Below, one piece after another: positions 21,992-34,011 of a stretch of 64,000 bases of DNA. The first letter of the stretch is position 1. Every line of letters starts with the position of its first letter. The position numbers and the translations under genes are program-made. The notes below the pieces were generated by a model. That model had not been told where the DNA came from, made no database searches, and saw only the letters and a program-made list of their open reading frames with translations. This DNA comes from Sambucus nigra (taxonomy: Eukaryota > Streptophyta > Magnoliopsida > Dipsacales > Adoxaceae): contig OX422222.1 in assembly GCA_949130495.1 (NCBI GenBank), positions 271,426,109 to 271,490,108 of the forward strand, written 5' to 3'.

Positions 21992-23468
21992 GGAAATCTC
22001 TACTTTAAAAACGTAGGTGGATGGTTATCAAGATGCATTGGCCCAGAAGAAGCAGGGCGAAGGTTAAAAAAAACACATGAGGAGCACTGCGAAACAACTG
22101 AGGTACCTCTTTATAGGAGAATTCAACGAGAGGGATACTTCTGGCCTAGAATGAAGCAGGACGCGGTGGAGCTACAACGGTGGTGCGATAAGTGCTAGCT
22201 TTTCTTTGAAGCGGCTGAATGTCATTTCATTGAAACTCAGACTGATTGGAGGCAACCCTATATTGACTTCATTAAAGATAGAGTTGCCCCGACCGAAAAA
22301 ATTGATGCAATGAGACTAAAGCGAAGGGACCCAAGGTTCTATATCCAGGAGGGGCATCTCTACTGAAGGGATACTTCAATCGACCATTGCGTTGAATCAC
22401 AAAGGAAGAAGCAACTAAGGTCCTCAAACAGGCGCACGACACAACTCATATAGGAGGGTCCAAGTTGTATGATCAGCTGATGACATTGGGGTATTATTGG
22501 CCAATGATGGAGAATAACTCTGCTGAGTTCGTTCGAAAGTGCAAGGCTTGCCAGCTACATAGAAACATGATCCATGCCCCAACGGTAGACTTACACTATC
22601 TGGAAATGCCTTACCCTTTTCACACTTGGGCGTTTGACCTGGTGGGGACATTACATCCTTCTTCGAGGGGGAAGATATGGATATTATTCGCAATGGAATG
22701 CTTTAAAAAGTGGGCCGAAGCAATACCACTCAGAAGGGAAACGGCTGGGGCGGTAAGCAAGTTCATCAGAGAATACATCATTTATCATTTTGGGATCCGA
22801 AAGGTTATTCTCTCGGATAACGGGACTCCCTTCGTCAATTCAGAAATAACAATGCTCATAGACAAGTACTCCATCGTTCATCATACTTCAACGGTGGCAT
22901 ACCCAAAGGGAAACGGTCAAGCCGAAGCAACTAACAAAACACTGGTTAATATTCTGGCCAAGGTAATGGAGGACTTCCTAGGATCGTGGGACGACAAGAT
23001 ACCAGCCGTTCTATGGGCCTATCGGATAACTAAGAGAAAGCCTACGGGGTATACGCCATTCTGTCTTGTTTATGGGGCTGAGGCAATTCTCCTAGTAGAG
23101 TTAGAGGTTCCCTCGTCTCGATATGCTCTGCGAAGCAGTATGCTCCCTAAGAATGGACACGTACAGTTGGAAGCATTGGACGAGCACAGGGATAATGCGA
23201 TGCAACACTTTCAAATGTATACGAAGCATCTCTCCAGGGCATATGACAACTTGGTAAGACCAAGGAAATTCGTGGAAGGAGATCTCGTGTTAAAGGCAGC
23301 AGTTAAACATATTAAGGGGCTTCCTCTACCTAAGTTTGCAGCAAATTGGGAGGGACCTTTCATCATAAAGTAGGCTCATGACTCAGGTTATTATTTAATT
23401 TCTAAGATAGAAGAAGACAGGCCATTTAAGATTAACAACAAATGCTTGAAGGTCTATCACGTGTAGGC
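21992..23468 (+). pseudogene. Integrase of element O with two zinc-binding-like modules
   Basis: After aRH comes a first H/C module: THEEHCETTEVPLYRR, REGYFWPRMKQDAVELQRWCDKC (about 22073-22197). A linker with a YIDFIKDRV segment follows, then a second module: TTHIGGSKLYDQLMTLGYYWPMM and FVRKCKACQ (22442-22552). The catalytic core follows with Asp in FDLVG, Asp in LSDNGTPF (22816) and Glu in GQAEATNK (22918-22940), then the TGYTPFCLVYGAEAI signature and a C-terminal tail ending KVYHV near 23465. A TAG at 23371 lies in the tail. Integrase inserts the DNA copy. Relatives with the same double module exist as far as I recall. Confidence 0.75.
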
Positions 23469-23885
23469 CATTACGTTTAGAGTCACCAATGTACTTAACT
23501 AATATGAATATATGACTTCCTTTTGTTTATGAAGGTCCACTTTATTTTATTTGTTTGCTTTCTAGAGTTAAAAGAACTACAGAACTCTGTATCATGATCT
23601 ATGTAAACGACTGTAACGCAAAGAAATAACATGGGAATAAGTTTTCTTTTCCATTCATATACTTTGAGGCATTACAAAAAAATAGGAACAATCGCCCAAG
23701 GATTACATAGGAGAAAAGAAAAAAATACATATACAAGAAGCTCATTAACCCAGGAGGAACCACAGATTAGGGGAAGAGAAGAAATCTCCAGGGAGACCCG
23801 CAGAGGCTGCTTGACAGGACCGTTGGGCGCTGATAAAAACCTCTATCCTTATCTGCGATTGTGTATGCTCGATTAGGAGTTTCTC
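23469..23885. other. Element O spacer after integrase
   Basis: AT-rich sequence without a convincing gene. It separates the end of integrase from the 3' end of the antisense gene, so the two converge tail to tail. Confidence 0.5.
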
Positions 23886-26800
23886 TCATTTTGACTTCGC
23901 CAAACGCAGAGCTTCCTCGAGATTCTCCACCTCCTTATCAACAGCATCGAGGAGAGGTACTAGCTCGGCCAACTTGGCTTCCTCGACCCTCTGATCCTCC
24001 TGATGTTTTTGCAAAAGCTCCCGTTGCCTGTCTAACTGCTGGCTCTTCAGATTCTTCAAGTGTGCAATGAGACAATCAAAATGGAACCCATCACGACCCA
24101 ACTCCCTCAAATAGCCCAAGAACTGATTAAAGAGGGGCCTGGTCACATTCACAGTCGGAGTGTCTATGATATCAGCAATAACGGTGGCCATACCTTGGAG
24201 CCTATGACTCATAACTGTGATGTTGGAACGAAGGCAGTCCACCATAAGCTCACGAGTCTCTCAATGACCAAACGATGGTTGGCAGGCATTTGGTGAGAAC
24301 ATTGAGTACCATCAGGTAGAAGGCGGGAGGAGCCAAGTCAAGCAGAGGAAGCTCTCACCCAGATTCGCTATCCGCGATAGCACCTGTCGTGGAACCTTAA
24401 CCATTATGACTCGATTCTTCAGAGGATACAGGTTCACGAGGTGTCGAGGCAACAAGCGAAGGAACTGGCGGCGAATCCTCCCAAGCAACCTGTAAACAGA
24501 GGCGAAATAATAAGAGTTTATTAAAAATCTTAACAAAGTTCTTTCGTTGTTAAGTCACCGTTATAGGTGGAGTTTATTAAAAATCTTAACAAGTGCTTTC
24601 GTTGTTAAGTCACCGTTATAGGTGGAGTTTATTAAAAAAATCTTAACAAGTGCTTTCGTTGTTTAGTCACCGTTATAGGTGGAGTTCATTAAAAATCTTA
24701 ACAGGTGTTTTCGTTGTTAAGTCACCGTTATAGGTGGAGTTTATTAAAAATCTTAACAAGTGCTTTCGTTGTTAAGTCACCGTTATAGGTTGAGTTTATT
24801 AAAAATCTTAACAAGTGCTTTCGTTGTTAAGTCACCCTTATAGGTGGAGTTTATTAAAAAAAATCTTAACAAGTGCTTTCGTTGTTAAGTCACCGTTATA
24901 GGTGGAGTTTATTAAAAATCTTAACAAGTGCTTTCGTTGTTAAGTCACCGTTATATGTGGAGTTTATTAAAAATCTTAACAAGTGCTTTCGTTGTTAAGT
25001 CACCGTTATAGGTGGAGTTTATTTAAAAAAATCTTAACAAGTGTTTTCCTTGTTAAGTCACCGTTATAGGTGGAGTTTATTAAAAATCTTAACAAGCGTT
25101 TTTGTTGTTAAGTCACCGTTATACGTGCAGTTTATTAAAGATCTTAACAGGTGTTTTCGTTGTTAAGTCACCGTTATAGGTGGAGTTGGTCAAAATTCTT
25201 AACAAGTGTTTTCGTTGTTAAGTCACCAATAGGCGGAGTTTATGAAAAATAACTTAAAATGCTTTCTTCGATTAAGTCACCCATAAAAGTGGATTTCGAG
25301 AAATTGAGAAATATAAAAAAATTAGAAAAGCACCTCAGCAGCAGCAGGAGTAAGGGTAATCACCAAGGGGGTCATAATGCCAGAAACCGTGGGAGGCGGG
25401 CTCATTACCTCGACAGCCTCAACGGATCCCTTGAGTGTAGAAGCTTCGAAGGAGGGAACACCTCCCTCGCCAATATAGGGCATTACGGCAAGCACGGGCG
25501 CATCATCTGAATGAGATGTTGGCCCTTCGAGAGATGTCCCAACTGGAGCAGCTACTCCAACCTAGGCCTGAGAAAGGATAAGGCCACTCAACGCGAAAGG
25601 CGGAGAAAGGCTTGGAGAGAGATACAAAGATAAAAACAAAGCTTAGATAAAAGGAGTAGTTGCAAAGGGACAAGAGACAGAAATGCACTTAGCTTACCCC
25701 CATTATGGCACTAAAGAGAGGAACTGTAGCAAGGGGTCTTGACAGTACAGGAGGAAGGAGAATGTTGGCTACCAGAGACACCACATCCACCTAAAAAAGC
25801 CCAATATGTTACAATTAGGGAATAAATGGGACAAATAAAAGATACAAAGCTCGAAAAGACACTTACCTGTGGCACACTCTTTTCGACCACAACCAGGGGC
25901 AGAGAGACCTCCCGCTCCGAAGGTAACTCAGAGGAGGCTGGAGCAGGTGCCTCGGGCTGGCTAAACAACCCAACAGCACCCGCGACGGCATGTCTGGCCT
26001 GATGGGAGGAGGAATGGCGTGAATAGGTGAGGCTTATTAAAGGAGAACGGGGAAGGAAGGCAGTGGCTGGAGGAGCACCACAACATCCACCCACGAAACG
26101 ACTCACTGGAGGGATGGGGGACTGGGAGGACTGACTCGCATTTTTTCAACTCCCTGTACCAAAGATATCAGGAAATAAGTAAAAAAAAATGCCACGTCAA
26201 GAGAAGAATGAGAGATAAAGAATGCACATATACCTCAGATCCGGAGGGAGAACGAGGTGATAAAACTACTGGTGAAGATGGCATAGAGGCTGGGACAGAA
26301 GGAGCTAGTGATGAAGCACGCTCAGATATTTGTTTCTTTTGGGGCTTGGTACCCAGCGTCTTCCTTCTTGATCCCGTGGAACCCCCAATTTCAGGCACCT
26401 TCGACCTTCTTCTTCTCTTTACAGGGGGCTCACTAGGATCCACTAATACTTTTGGGAATGCACCCAAAGGAGGAATGACAACTGCGCGCCATTCAAACTC
26501 AGTGTTTATTCAGGCAACCTCGGCCTCTACCTGCATCCTCAGCTCTTTAGCTAGTTCCGGGGACATCGAAGGGGGAACGGAGGCAATTGGGAATGCCTCT
26601 AGTAGAGTCCCTGTTTTACCTTTGACCTTGGCTTTCTTAGACTTGGATTTTCTGGCCCTCTTGGCAGGTGGCTCAGAAGGCCCTTCTCTCGTGGCAGCTT
26701 TGGCCATAGGAATAGACGATTTGAGTCGCAGTGGCCTTGGGTTTTGGAGTGGAGGTTGGGACCATGGGGCAATGAGGAGGTAATTCATGAGGAGACTCCT

Positions 26801-28503
26801 TAACAGTCTTGCTTAAAGGAAACTCAACCTCGAGCACGGAGTTCCCCTTTAGACCCAACTCAGAGGAAGAAAAGGAAAGGACTAGGGGATAGCAAGGAGG
26901 GGACTGGATATACTCACGAATCATGGCCAACTTCTCCAGATGGAACTTCGTGGTAAAGGATGTGGATACGTCTCCTTTCCTTGTGGCACTCGGGAGGGTG
27001 ACACGCCCATCAATGGTGAATGTCATGCCAAGCACCGCAGCGGTAGTATAGAAGGTACATGCCTCGGTAAAGGTGGCCCTGGAATGATTGTTCTGTAACA
27101 CGGGTCGAGGAGCCCCCTGGTCGAACCCAAATTATCTACTACTTCTATTAGGGTTGTAAGGCTCATAAGCATATCCCCATTCAGTGTACGAGGGGAGGAA
27201 CTCGGGGGTAAAAAGAAGCACTATAGCCTGCGAGGGATCCACTACAACCGGATTAAATCTAACCGTTGTGGCTGCAGTAGGAAAGAAGTCCTAAGTATGG
27301 GCGAAGGTGGGCTCACTGTATGGCCTCATTATGAAGGAGTCCGAATGGTCAAAAACCTCCATTATGTCCTTTCGGCTCTGCTTCTTGTGGAAACATAGGA
27401 GGTGTGGGGGTTTGATACCTTGGCTCACAGGCATAAAAACTGACTTCGTAGGAATGGCAGGAAAGCGGGTATAGAGGAAGCCCGTCAAGATGATGGTGTT
27501 GGCAAAATTAGCCAAATTATAGCGGCCCAGTGATCGTTCCATGTCAATATGTGTTCGATCCAACTAAGTGTAGAGGGACCCTAAGGCAATGGCAGCCAGA
27601 GGTAGGTTGAATCCTTTGGCCAAACGAATGGAGATGTTTATCAGGTCCCTCCTGGGCTGATCGTTGGGCTTTCCAGTAAGAAAGAAGCGTGAAAGTAATA
27701 CGAGTATGTAGGCCGGTAGTTCCAAGGAGGTACCTCTACCACGGCCCGTTACATCACTAGCATCCTTCGATGTCAGAACCTCGAAAAAATAGTTGATAAG
27801 AGGGGAAAGGTAGCTTTATTCGAGGGACTGATGCAACTGCAGTAGAATTCGATCCAGTTCAACCCGATCAGCAGCCTCTTCGGCGTCCAGAGACTCGTCG
27901 TGATAAGTATACTCGCCCATGGGCTCGAACCCAAGGAGTTCGCAGATATCCTCCAACGTAAAAATAAACTCCCCCCACGCAGCAAAGAAGGTGTGGGTTA
28001 TGATGTTCCATCGGGAGACTAGCACTTGAAGTGCCGTGTTGTGCTTCGAGAGAGTAAACTTGCCAAACCAGTAAGCTCGATGCAGCCCAACCTTCGTAAG
28101 AGCAGCAGCATGGGAGCTCTACATGTGTGTGTGTGCCACGCAATAAAATGGGCTAGTGATCCCACAGGTGCTTCGAAGTCAATCTGGGAATAGGGAAAGT
28201 CACCATGATCCAAACGGAAGTGTATAGTCCCCTCTGGTGGAAGATAACCCCACTTCGACGAATCCACTTCTTCATCACCCAGTAGTAATGGATCAAACTT
28301 ATATGAGAAGTGGTAGGTCTTGCACGCCTTAGAAAACTTATCAGCTTCTTCTTCAAAAATGGGCGCACGACGATAGAAGTGTAGATGTTCTTGACGGGCA
28401 GCGACCAGGGCAGCGCCGCTAAGGGTGGTGGCAGTGCCAGCAGCGGCAGGGGGGAATCAGGCTGGGTAGGGGTAACAACCTTGGAAATACTAGAAGAAGA
28501 CAT
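23886..28503 (-). pseudogene. Antisense spliced gene of element O with plant mobile domain-like region
   Basis: Starts at the minus-strand ATG 28503 (MSSSSISKVVTPTQP). Residues encoded at about 28270-27290 resemble the plant mobile domain (PMD): GYLPPEGTIHFRLDHGDFPY, then WNIITHTFFAAWGEFIFTLEDICELLG and LARGF-like GFNLPLAAIALGSLY. Then come a basic nuclear-signal-like stretch (PPAKRARKSKSKKAK, about 26650; PPVKRRRRSKVP, 26420) and a C-terminal coiled coil (24245-23886). Donor CAG|GTAAGT at 25867 with acceptor TTTTTTAG near 25793, and donor GAG|GTATAT near 26230 with acceptor GTACAG near 26155, suggest introns. Antisense PMD ORFs are known in Tat elements; their role is unknown. At least one frameshift (about 28360) and several stops are present. 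Confidence 0.6.
24510..25295. repeat. About 55-bp tandem repeat array, 14 copies
   Basis: The unit contains GTTAAGTCACCGTTATAGG, then TGGAGTTTATTAAAAATCTTAAC, then AAGTGCTTTCGTT. Starts fall at 24549, 24604 and so on, 55-57 bp apart; the differences come from the A-run (5-8 bases). Copies are very similar, degrading at the right end. GTTAAGT and CTTAAC within the unit are near-complementary, so each unit can fold on itself. It lies between exons of the antisense gene. Confidence 0.9.
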
Positions 28504-29344
28504 GAGAAAATGGCGTAGATGGGCGAAAATGGCTAAGAACAAGAAGAGAGGAGCACAACCGCAGGTGGTGGTGCAAAAAAAAGCTGAGAGAAAGAGGAGG
28601 CTAAGCAAAAAAGAGGGCAACAATGGAGGCCGCGCAAGCTCTCTCTCTACAAAAAAGCGGGGGTGTTGAAGGAGATGAAGAAGACTAACATATATTAGAG
28701 TTTTGAAATAAAAAAGAGACATTTGAAGGGTTTTAAACTCGACCCTTGACGTTTCCCACGAGCGCATGTGCAAAGGAGGCATCTAGTCATTTCAAAAGAG
28801 CACGTGGCACATTGGGAAGGGCCCCGATAGCTGAAAGGACAACATTACGTCGAATACGAAGCGACGTCTGGGGAATAGATGGGGTTTCCTTCTTAACTAA
28901 GTTTCTGTTTTGGCGCCAAATTGGTGTCAGACATATCTAATAACTCCCAACAAAAAAGATGTCCCAACGGTTCAAAATGGCCCCTCCCCACAAGTCCAAA
29001 CGTTGTTTAATTTGTGACTCAGTTACATCGAGGAGAATTTCTATTTTTTTTAACATAGCGAAGCATTACAAGGGAGAATTTCACTTGCCAAAAGTCCAAA
29101 CAACTATTTGAGAAGAATAGTAGGCCTCTCGGGAGAATTTCACATAATAAAGCTAGAACGGTTGAGGATCAGCATGAGGAGATAGTCGCGATGCCTCTTT
29201 GCCCAAACCCCAGTCAGTCATGACGCTTCGGCTCTGGTACACGCAGAGAAGGTTCATCATATTAAGAAGTTTCGTGCAGACATCTCTTGTTCCAAAAAAT
29301 CTCTCCACGAAGGGGCATATGTAGAAGGGGCTTGACGGTAATCC
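28504..29344. other. Element O region upstream of antisense gene, up to 3' LTR
   Basis: This holds the presumed 5' flank of the antisense gene and the end of the element. No clear gene is visible. AGAAGGGGCT (about 29318-29327) is the nearest purine-rich tract to the 3' LTR and may be the polypurine tract, though it stands about 18 bases away. Confidence 0.35.
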
Positions 29345-30520
29345 TGAGATTAGGGATAGTTCCCTAATTGGCAATAGTATTCGAGATTAAGCAACCAAGG
29401 TAGCTCGAGCGTGGAAACTTAGCGAGATAGCTTGGTACGACAACTCATACTATAGTTTGTTGTATTAGTCATGTTGTATTTTTGTGCTTATTGAATCTAA
29501 GCTATAACGGTTGTAATGTTGTAACGAGAATGATAATGAGTTTGTGTGAGGTCAAACGGTACTCGCGAGAGACCAGGCTTGGCAGAGCCTGGGAGAGCTT
29601 TCATGCTCTATTGAATGACCTCACCGTGGGAACTTTAGAGGGACTTGGTTTGGAGGATTGAGAAGTAAGGCACCGTTGGGGCTCCCCCCAAACATCTTAG
29701 ATACACCTGGTAAAACACCTAAAGACCCTAACCGTGGAACCTCGGGTGGAGCAGCTTGGAGTTCCATCGGGCGTTAAGTTGCGAACCAAACAACCCTCTA
29801 CTTAATGTCACATCTACTGTAGGTGATGTCACTAGCCAGCTAAACAATGTCGGACATGCACTTGAGTAAACCACCGTGGTATTTGGGGTTGCCAGGCTGT
29901 TGGTGAGACACCTCTGTGACAACAGCCCCCTGACACACAGTGGTTAGGCAAAAGGCATGTCTTGGCATTTAATGTTTGTGACGTGGAGACAACTAGTGCA
30001 TCAGGCATTTAATGTTGTGACATAAAGTATGGGGGATGTCTTTCATAGTTTTAATGGCTGAATTGCCTCGGGGATGATGTGGGAGGCTATTTAAGGACCC
30101 CAACCACCCCTGAGGAGGGACATGATCTTGGAGGAGAACTCTGGCGTTATTACTAGAGATACACATCAGAGAGAGAGTTATTGCGAACCAGAGGATTTAC
30201 CCACCCACCATTGTTACTTATTACGAAGCTTTTAATACTTGACAGAGATTCTTGAGAGTATTAGGTGTGTTTCTACCTTCCTACCAAGGTGTATCTAGCA
30301 TGCTTACTTCTCTTCCCTTTAGCTAAGTTACTTTTAGGGTTCATTTCTATTTCCCGAGTTATACACGAGAGTTTTGTGAGTTTAAACTAACTTTATCTTC
30401 ATTGGGTTTGTGTTTGTGTGTCCTATCATTAATCCAAATCTTTGTCCAAGTTAGCTTATCATTAGCATACTCAAATAGGGGTTACGCCTCCATCTTATCT
30501 TATCTAAAGTACCCTCTTAC
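29345..30520 (+). mobile_element. 3' LTR of element O
   Basis: It matches the 5' LTR from TGAGATTAGGG to CTCTTAC. The terminal A of the 5' copy is missing here or overlapped by the target site. The palindrome ATTAGGGA...TCCCTAAT is at about 29349-29368. Confidence 0.8.
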
Positions 30521-30876
30521 GGGAGTCTAGGTCTGAAAAGCTTGATATGATTTTAGGCACTGTCGAAATAAAAAAGGATAAGGGTAGGATTTGTTTTGAA
30601 AAGCAGGTTTCACCCATTCCCAAATTCATCCCCAATCATGTGAGAGTGCCTCCTAGGGTTGTTAAGAGAGAGGCACCGAGGGTTGTCAAGCGAGAGCCAC
30701 CTAGGAATTTGAGGATAAGGCCGCCTTTAGGTAATATTAACTGCCTGGTTTACACTTGCACACATTGCGGTAAGCAAGGACAGCTTAGGCATTTATGTTA
30801 CAAGCTTTTAAATGGACCTAGGAAGGTTAACAAAAAGAATAAATTCGATTTCTCAAACCCCCACTTTTCGTTATAA
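30521..30876 (+). pseudogene. Copia gag, C-terminal part with zinc knuckle
   Basis: Continues the gag that stopped at 15766: SRSEKLDMILGTVEIKKDKGRICFE matches the conserved segment before the SIRE-type knuckle. Two similar PPRVVKRE repeats follow, then CTHCGKQGQLRHLCYK at about 30757-30804, a CX2CX4HX4C nucleic-acid-binding knuckle in which the usual GH is QL before RH. The frame is open until TAA at 30874. No protease motif follows. Confidence 0.75.
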
Positions 30877-32933
30877 ATCAATTTGGGTTAGGAAATTGAA
30901 TTCAGAAGCATATAATCTAATTGTTCACGGCTCTAGTCTGCTTGCACATGATTCACCCCATGTTAGGTTTTTTGGTTGATAAAGTTGGTCATTAATCATA
31001 CAATAGCTATGCTCCGTCTTATATTCTTACTAGTGTTATGACTCTCTTGTTGTAACTCACATTGTTTTAGGAGTATGCTATTATTTTAACACTGTTTTGG
31101 AACTGTTTTCCCCTTTTAGGTACTGTTTTCACATATTTTTTGCACTGGGCAAATCCATTTAGCTTTCTGGGAAAACTGTGAAAATTTGATTTTCTGGTTC
31201 GAACAAATTCTGATCTCACGAGATGCTGTGTCGTTTGAATGACAGGAAGTCTCGTTTGAGCGACCTGGTTAACTTTAACCATTCTGTTTGCAATACCCTG
31301 TATTTATTGGTTACATTATTTGGTACTTATGGGTTGCCTCTGACAGTTTATATGCAGTTGCTATTGGTAGTCAAGCTTAATTGTTTACAATTTATTGTTT
31401 GTTTAATCACACCTGCTTAAATTGATTATTATTTGTGTGATTTACTGTTTGCTAGCATAGGAAGTTGCTCATGCCTATATTAAGCCTATTGCTAGTGTGT
31501 ACCAAGTTTGTATTTATGGTTTTTGCTTTTGATAAAAATTTTGGAAAATGACAAAAAGTGTTTTGTATTTTGTTTTACACCGTATATGAATGCACATTTA
31601 GGATGACCAAGTCACAAATTCATTCCATATCTATGTGACTATTTGATAGTGTTTTGAGATAATACATTGTGTCATTCATGTGCTTTACAATGTTTGGAGT
31701 CATTGAGATGTTGTTAGTTGATACTTCCTACATGTTTGACTCATTATTTCCTTTATTGCACACATGCACAAATTTGTTTGATTATTGTACTTGTTTATCG
31801 CATGTTGGTCGAGTGTTTTCGTCTCAATCATGTCCTTAAAATGAATCAAGTAAAATAATACGAGAGTAATAAAAGTAGTGCATGTAAAAATCATTGCCCA
31901 TGAGGAATTTGTTTAAATTTAAAAGAAATGAGTGGACGGGAAAGGGCTGCGAGTGAATAATAATCACGCATTGAAATCCACCAATTGAAAGAGCCCCCCC
32001 CCCCAAAAAAAAAAAAATAATAATAATAAATTATGGCAATAAAAACATGAAATATGCCAAAATTTGGGCCAACAGGTTTTCTTTAAGTTGAGAATTTTGA
32101 ACCTCATTAGAAAAATTAAAAGATTATTATATATGAGGGAGTTTGGTTGGATATAAATCAATGGGTTTGCATGTCCTTTCAAAAGTTCTCAAAATGGCAC
32201 TATATAGTTTTGGATGTTATTGGTGTGAAAATCACTTAGGCTTTGATTTGTTGATTTGATTTAGTCGATATCATCTAAATTCAATAATTTTCACCTAAGG
32301 ATATTTTTGTGTTCCTTCGATAGGAGTACACTTATGCATCGTGCACATGTGCCAAATTGAGTTTTATTACCTATTGAATATGCTCACACCCATTCATTTC
32401 ATTTCCATGACTTGGTTGTCTTATTGTTATTCATGGTGTGATTTTTGTAAATTGTTTTTGTTTAAAAAATGAAAAATGAAAAATAGTTTGTGGATCCTTT
32501 GAGTATTTCCTCTACATGCGCTTAATTTGATCCATATTTGTGCTATTTGTCGTGACACTCCATGTTTTGTTTGTTTATTCTTTTGCTTGTTTATTTCGAT
32601 CAAATAAAAATGGGGAGAACGAATTATAGTGGAGTTTTCATTATAGGGGAGATTTGATTATATTGATTGATAGTTTCTTATCATTTCAAACTCGATGCTT
32701 CACGAGGTATTTGCTTTATCTCCTGTGTGTAGGTACAAAAGTGAAGATCATTCTGTTGCACACCCTGATGAGAAAATCTTTGATATTTGAAGATTGATGA
32801 AGTTTGAAGAAAAGATTGAAGACTTGCATTTCAAGTACCTTTTCACTTTTGGATTCGTGGGAGGGTAGTAGATTTGTATAGGCATTTTGATTTGATAATT
32901 CAGATTGTTTTTATTTTGTACGGCCATAGACAT
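30877..32933. other. Copia 3' internal region without pol
   Basis: Two kilobases of AT-rich DNA between gag and the 3' LTR, with no integrase, RT or RNase H motif in any frame. It includes a TTCGAAC/TCGTTTGA motif pair (31199-31266) related to the LTR array, and a C-run/A-run at 31994-32030. This is where an autonomous copia would carry about 4 kb of pol. Confidence 0.6.
31994..32030. repeat. Poly-C, poly-A, (TAA)n low-complexity tract
   Basis: Eleven C residues, about thirteen A residues, then four or five TAA units. Prone to sequencing and assembly length error. Confidence 0.85.
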
Positions 32934-32944
32934 GGCGGGAGATT
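32934..32944 (+). other. Polypurine tract of the copia element
   Basis: GGCGGGAGATT directly before the 3' LTR. It is a variant of the GGGGGAGATT tract usual in this group; the intact form is seen on the minus strand at 63596-63610. Confidence 0.65.
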
Positions 32945-34011
32945 TGTAAGGACATATTTTATAAGTCATGTTTACATTATAGTATGTCGTATATAACTAC
33001 AACCGTCGAAGAGTATTCAACATCATTCAAGCATCAATACGGATCCGAATATCAAAGTTCTTCATCAAAGAAGCTTCTGTAAGATTAATTTGATAAAGAT
33101 TATGTTGTTATCAATAACTATTCACTTAGGATATTGGGATATTTTTCTCAAAATATTTTTTTAAGTGTTGGAGTGGAGATTTAAATGTTTTTCATCAAAA
33201 ATATAATTTTCAGAGTTTTTGAGGCGGTGCATTTACCAAGAAAAAGAAAAAGAAAAAGAAAAAGAAAAATATTTAATTTTAATCTCGTTCGAATGATACT
33301 GTATGTCGTTCAAATGACATCGGATGTCGCGCGAAGTTCCAGCCGTCGTTCAAACAACATTGGATCTTGTTCAAACGACACGTTATCTCATTTGAGCGAC
33401 ATGTTGCCTTAAATATTTTATAAACATGACTCTTTAACTCCGTTGTTCATACGAAGTATTTCTCATTTTTCATTCTGCAAACACTGGGAAATCATCAGAA
33501 CATTTTTTTCTCCTTCCTTATTTTCGATTCACAAAAATTCCATATGCTGTGGTGAATTGTTTCGAAACCCAAGAACATACATCTTGTTCAAGTTTTCTCT
33601 TGTAGGGAGGGTAACCTACTGCTGACCTAGGTACCACTTGAGGGAGGTATTGGGCTGACGGCTGTGGTCATTGAGGTTAATTGCTTGTGGATCTCTGCTG
33701 AAGATAGAATTACGTATTCTTGTGGTGTAGTTGTGGTTGTTCCATTACTGATGACACCGACCGATGCATGCGGGTATTCGCATGTTAAAAATCTATTTCA
33801 TTGTAATCGTGTAAGTTGCGATTTACAATTATAGTGAAATAAAAGATTTTTTCCTTCCAGGATTTTTCCTGACATTGGTTTCCTTTGTATGCTTATTGAT
33901 TTTATGTTATCAAATCACCAACATGCATGTGTTAGGGTTTAACTAAAATTTGGGTTAATTAAAATTGGATTTATTTGAGAAATCGCATTATTACCTTGTA
34001 GCACACTCTCA
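32945..34011 (+). mobile_element. 3' LTR of the copia element
   Basis: It matches 13977-15029 end to end, starting TGTAAGGACAT and ending ACTCTCA. It carries the TTCGAA-type motif array (33283-33402) and a short AAAAAG microsatellite (33236-33270) where the 5' LTR has only AAAATA units. Confidence 0.85.
33236..33270. repeat. (AAAAAG)n microsatellite in copia 3' LTR
   Basis: About five AAAAAG units. The 5' LTR has AAAAATAAAAATAAA at the same place, so the array expanded in this copy. Confidence 0.85.

Larger units (their letters stand above)
15767..30520 (+). mobile_element. Element O: full-length Ogre/Tat-like gypsy retrotransposon
   Basis: Direct LTRs of about 1.2 kb enclose, on the plus strand, a primer site, gag, PR, RT, RNase H, a second RNase H and integrase, then a 6 kb 3' region with an antisense gene and a tandem array. 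Two RNase H domains and an antisense ORF are marks of the Tat/Ogre lineage. It lies inside the copia gag: flanks GAGAG-like at the left and GGGAG at 30521-30525 could be an imperfect 5-bp duplication. All coding domains are present but broken by nonsense codons and frameshifts, so it is now non-autonomous. Confidence 0.8.
13977..34011 (+). mobile_element. Gag-only Ty1/copia element, SIRE/Maximus-like, carrying a nested gypsy
   Basis: Direct LTRs (13977-15029 and 32945-34011) start TGTAAGGACAT and end ACTCTCA. The first is followed by a tRNA-iMet-type primer site and the second is preceded by a purine tract. Between them, outside the nested element O (15767-30520), only a gag-like reading with a CCHC knuckle is found; protease, integrase and RT are absent. 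That makes it a terminal-repeat element with gag only. Flanks ATATT (13972-13976) and ATCTT (34012-34016) are a plausible 5-bp target duplication with one change. It sits inside a Tat gag gene. Confidence 0.75.

Noticed and set aside
24510..25295. CRISPR-like regular repeats
   Set aside because: Units are directly contiguous with no unique spacers, and the DNA is plant retrotransposon; it is an ordinary tandem array.
31994..32030. C-run/A-run as a biological signal
   Set aside because: Homopolymers of this kind are unstable and often sequencing artefacts; not on an element boundary.
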